Assembly (NCBI GenBank): GCA_937858455.1 | Contig: CALLYN010000816.1 | Location: forward strand, 1 to 6,262 | Source: an uncultured Kouleothrix sp. | GTDB taxonomy: Bacteria; Chloroflexota; Chloroflexia; Chloroflexales; Roseiflexaceae | DNA: 6,262 nt | Reading direction: 5' to 3' | Shown here: one piece after another, positions 5,420 through 6,262 of the stretch | How positions within the stretch are numbered: position 1 is the first letter of the stretch | Layout: the number at the start of each line of letters is the position of its first letter | The notes under the pieces: model-generated | Seen by the model: only the letters and a program-made list of their open reading frames with translations | What the model was told of the DNA's origin: nothing | The model's database searches: none | Program-made: the position numbers and the translations under genes

Positions 5420-5439
5420 GAAGGGCTGGTGCAACGTCA

Positions 5440-5483
5440 GCCCTCACCCCCTCGCCCCCTCCCCTGACAGAAGAGGGGAGGGG
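5440..5483. repeat. C-rich REP-like palindromic repeat
   Basis: A pyrimidine-rich run (GCCCTCACCCCCTCGCCCCC) leads into a perfect 10-bp stem, CCCCTCCCCT (5456-5465) with AGGGGAGGGG (5474-5483), around the loop GACAGAAG. Sequences of this style recur between genes in many high-GC bacterial genomes, including Chloroflexota, and are usually treated as dispersed REP/MITE-like repeats. Only one copy is visible here, so the dispersed nature is inferred. It sits between two divergent promoters. Confidence 0.55.
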
Positions 5484-5525
5484 TCGAAAGACTTTGCACG
5501 AGCCGTGGTTGTGGCGCGGGCGCAC

Positions 5526-5554
5526 TTGCCGGCACGCGCCACTTCTACTATAAT
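5526..5554 (+). promoter_or_regulatory. Divergent plus-strand promoter
   Basis: TTGCCG (5526-5531, four of six -35 bases), a 17-base spacer and a perfect TATAAT (5549-5554) stand out in a GC-rich setting. The start would be near 5561. The next plus-strand gene begins at 5939, so this promoter implies a leader of about 380 bases or a separate short transcript. Confidence 0.6.
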
Positions 5555-5560
5555 GGCGCG

Positions 5561-5938
5561 CGTCTTTCTCCTACCTCGCTCACCAAGATCACGCAGCCGA
5601 GTGCATTGTTTCGGGCGAAGCGCGATGCCGCGCGGCCAGGCCCGCTTGCGCAACCGCAGCCACCGATAGTGCGAATACGGCACAGGGCCGTGCCGCGCGG
5701 TATACACCCACCTTCGCAGCTGTGCCCCGGCTCGGCGTGTGACCATCTCGGCAGCGCGTCGTCATACTCTTCGGCAGCGGCCCGCGCCCGGCTCGGCCTC
5801 GTCTCGCCGACCTTCCCGCTGCTACGGTATTGCATAGTCCGAATACCGGTCGTATCTGGCAGCTGGCAGCCACTCGTATGCCCGCCATGGGCTGTGGTTG
5901 GTCGCCGCGGCCATCGTGTGAGACACAAGGAGCAGTGT
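5561..5938 (+). other. Long untranslated leader or possible non-coding RNA, no convincing gene
   Basis: The stretch runs from the predicted plus-strand start to the coiled-coil gene. It has no tRNA, rRNA, tmRNA, RNase P or SRP RNA signature that I recognise, and no known riboswitch core. One clear hairpin, CGGCAC-AGGGCC-GTGCCG, lies at 5678-5695. The plus frame continuous with the downstream gene stays open but has no ATG, a non-protein-like composition and no ribosome-binding site. No T-tract terminator was seen. Confidence 0.4.
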
Positions 5939-6262
5939 ATGAACTGGACATCGCTCGTCATCGGTCTGCTGATTGGCTGGATCGCCGAATGGGTGATCGA
6001 CTGGGTGTACTGGCGGCGGCGCGCCAGCGGCTCGGCCGAGCTCGACGCGCTGCGCGAGCAGAACGGCCGGCTACGCGCCGATATCGAGGCCGCTGCCGGC
6101 GGGGTGGCGCAGCTCAAGGCCGACCTGGCGCGCCAGAGCGCGAACCTGGCAACTGCCCAGGCCGACAACGACAAGCTGCGCGCCGAGCTGGCGGCCGCGA
6201 ATGGCTCGCTGGCCCAGCTCAGGGCCGAGCTCGATCGCGCCGGCCAGGCCGACCAGGGCGCC
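5939..6262 (+). CDS. Membrane-anchored coiled-coil protein, C-terminus beyond window
   Basis: The ATG at 5939 is preceded by AAGGAG with six-base spacing, and 108 codons run to the window edge. Residues 4-25 form one hydrophobic, tryptophan-rich segment (SLVIGLLIGWIAEWVIDWVYW) followed by WRRR, a typical single membrane anchor with its basic side in the cytoplasm. From about residue 34 onward the sequence is an Ala/Leu/Glu/Arg/Gln-rich heptad-like coiled coil with repeating patterns (LRAELAAANGSLAQLRAEL). I recall similar anchors in Chloroflexota proteins that end in helix-hairpin-helix-like domains, but the C-terminus is not visible, so no function is assigned. It is transcribed away from the NAD genes, probably from the TATAAT promoter at 5549. 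Confidence 0.82.
   Translation, partial: MNWTSLVIGLLIGWIAEWVIDWVYWRRRASGSAELDALREQNGRLRADIEAAAGGVAQLKADLARQSANLATAQADNDKLRAELAAANGSLAQLRAELDRAGQADQGA

Noticed and set aside
5667..5685. TAGTG-N9-CACAG, a possible fourth operator in the plus-strand leader
   Set aside because: Only the left arm and CAC of the right arm match, the inner AA/TT bases are missing, and it lies about 100 bases downstream of the promoter rather than over it.
5588..5938. Upstream in-frame extension of the coiled-coil protein
   Set aside because: The frame is open for over 100 codons but lacks an ATG and looks non-coding (Pro/Arg/Cys-rich); AAGGAG and a perfect membrane anchor start at 5939.
5548..6174. Minus-strand open frame of 208 codons at the right side
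   Set aside because: It is antisense to the coiled-coil gene, with Ser/Arg/Ala-rich composition and no recognisable domain or ribosome-binding site.
1..6262. CRISPR array, tRNA/rRNA, transposase or phage genes
   Set aside because: No regularly spaced direct repeats, tRNA cloverleaf or CCA ends, rRNA signatures or transposase motifs were seen on either strand.

Overview
The window is GC-rich (roughly two thirds G+C, estimated by eye). Its gene content and protein wording (an NrtR regulator, a stand-alone NadR-type NMN adenylyltransferase, a two-domain NadE ending in HWKRHLPS...YYLRPLDY, and a Trp-rich membrane-anchored coiled-coil protein) suggest a filamentous member of the Chloroflexota (Roseiflexus/Kouleothrix-like). 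This taxonomic call is inferred from familiarity with such proteins, not from a search.

Nearly everything belongs to one NAD cofactor locus on the minus strand. From right to left, the first transcription unit is nrtR (Nudix-fold repressor, 4615-5340), an NMN adenylyltransferase (4128-4613), a 76-residue two-helix PLDc_N-type membrane protein (3901-4131) and glutamine-dependent NAD+ synthetase nadE (1970-3886). These genes are separated by -4 to 15 bases, so they look like one operon. A 444-base gap follows, holding a perfect 20-bp stem-loop just past nadE. The second unit has its own strong promoter: a nicotinamidase (809-1525), then a Gfo/Idh/MocA-family oxidoreductase cut off by the left window edge (1-798).

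The two units are tied together by DNA signals. Each has a TTGACA-N17 promoter. Immediately downstream of each -10 box lies a 19-bp imperfect palindrome beginning TAGTGTTAA, and a third copy (TAGTGTCAA...) covers the -35 box of the nicotinamidase promoter. These are the best candidates for NrtR operators, so recycling of nicotinamide and final NAD assembly would be co-repressed, with nrtR autoregulated.

To the right of nrtR, 598 bases hold the nrtR control region, a C-rich REP-like hairpin, a divergent plus-strand promoter (TTGCCG-N17-TATAAT) and a leader of about 380 bases with no convincing gene. A membrane-anchored coiled-coil protein then begins at 5939 and runs off the right edge.

The most interesting points are the shared operator set, the unexplained oxidoreductase and small membrane protein carried inside a NAD regulon, an NMN-specific adenylyltransferase with no NMN-forming partner in view, codon-atypical insertions in NadE, and the unusual palindrome after nadE.
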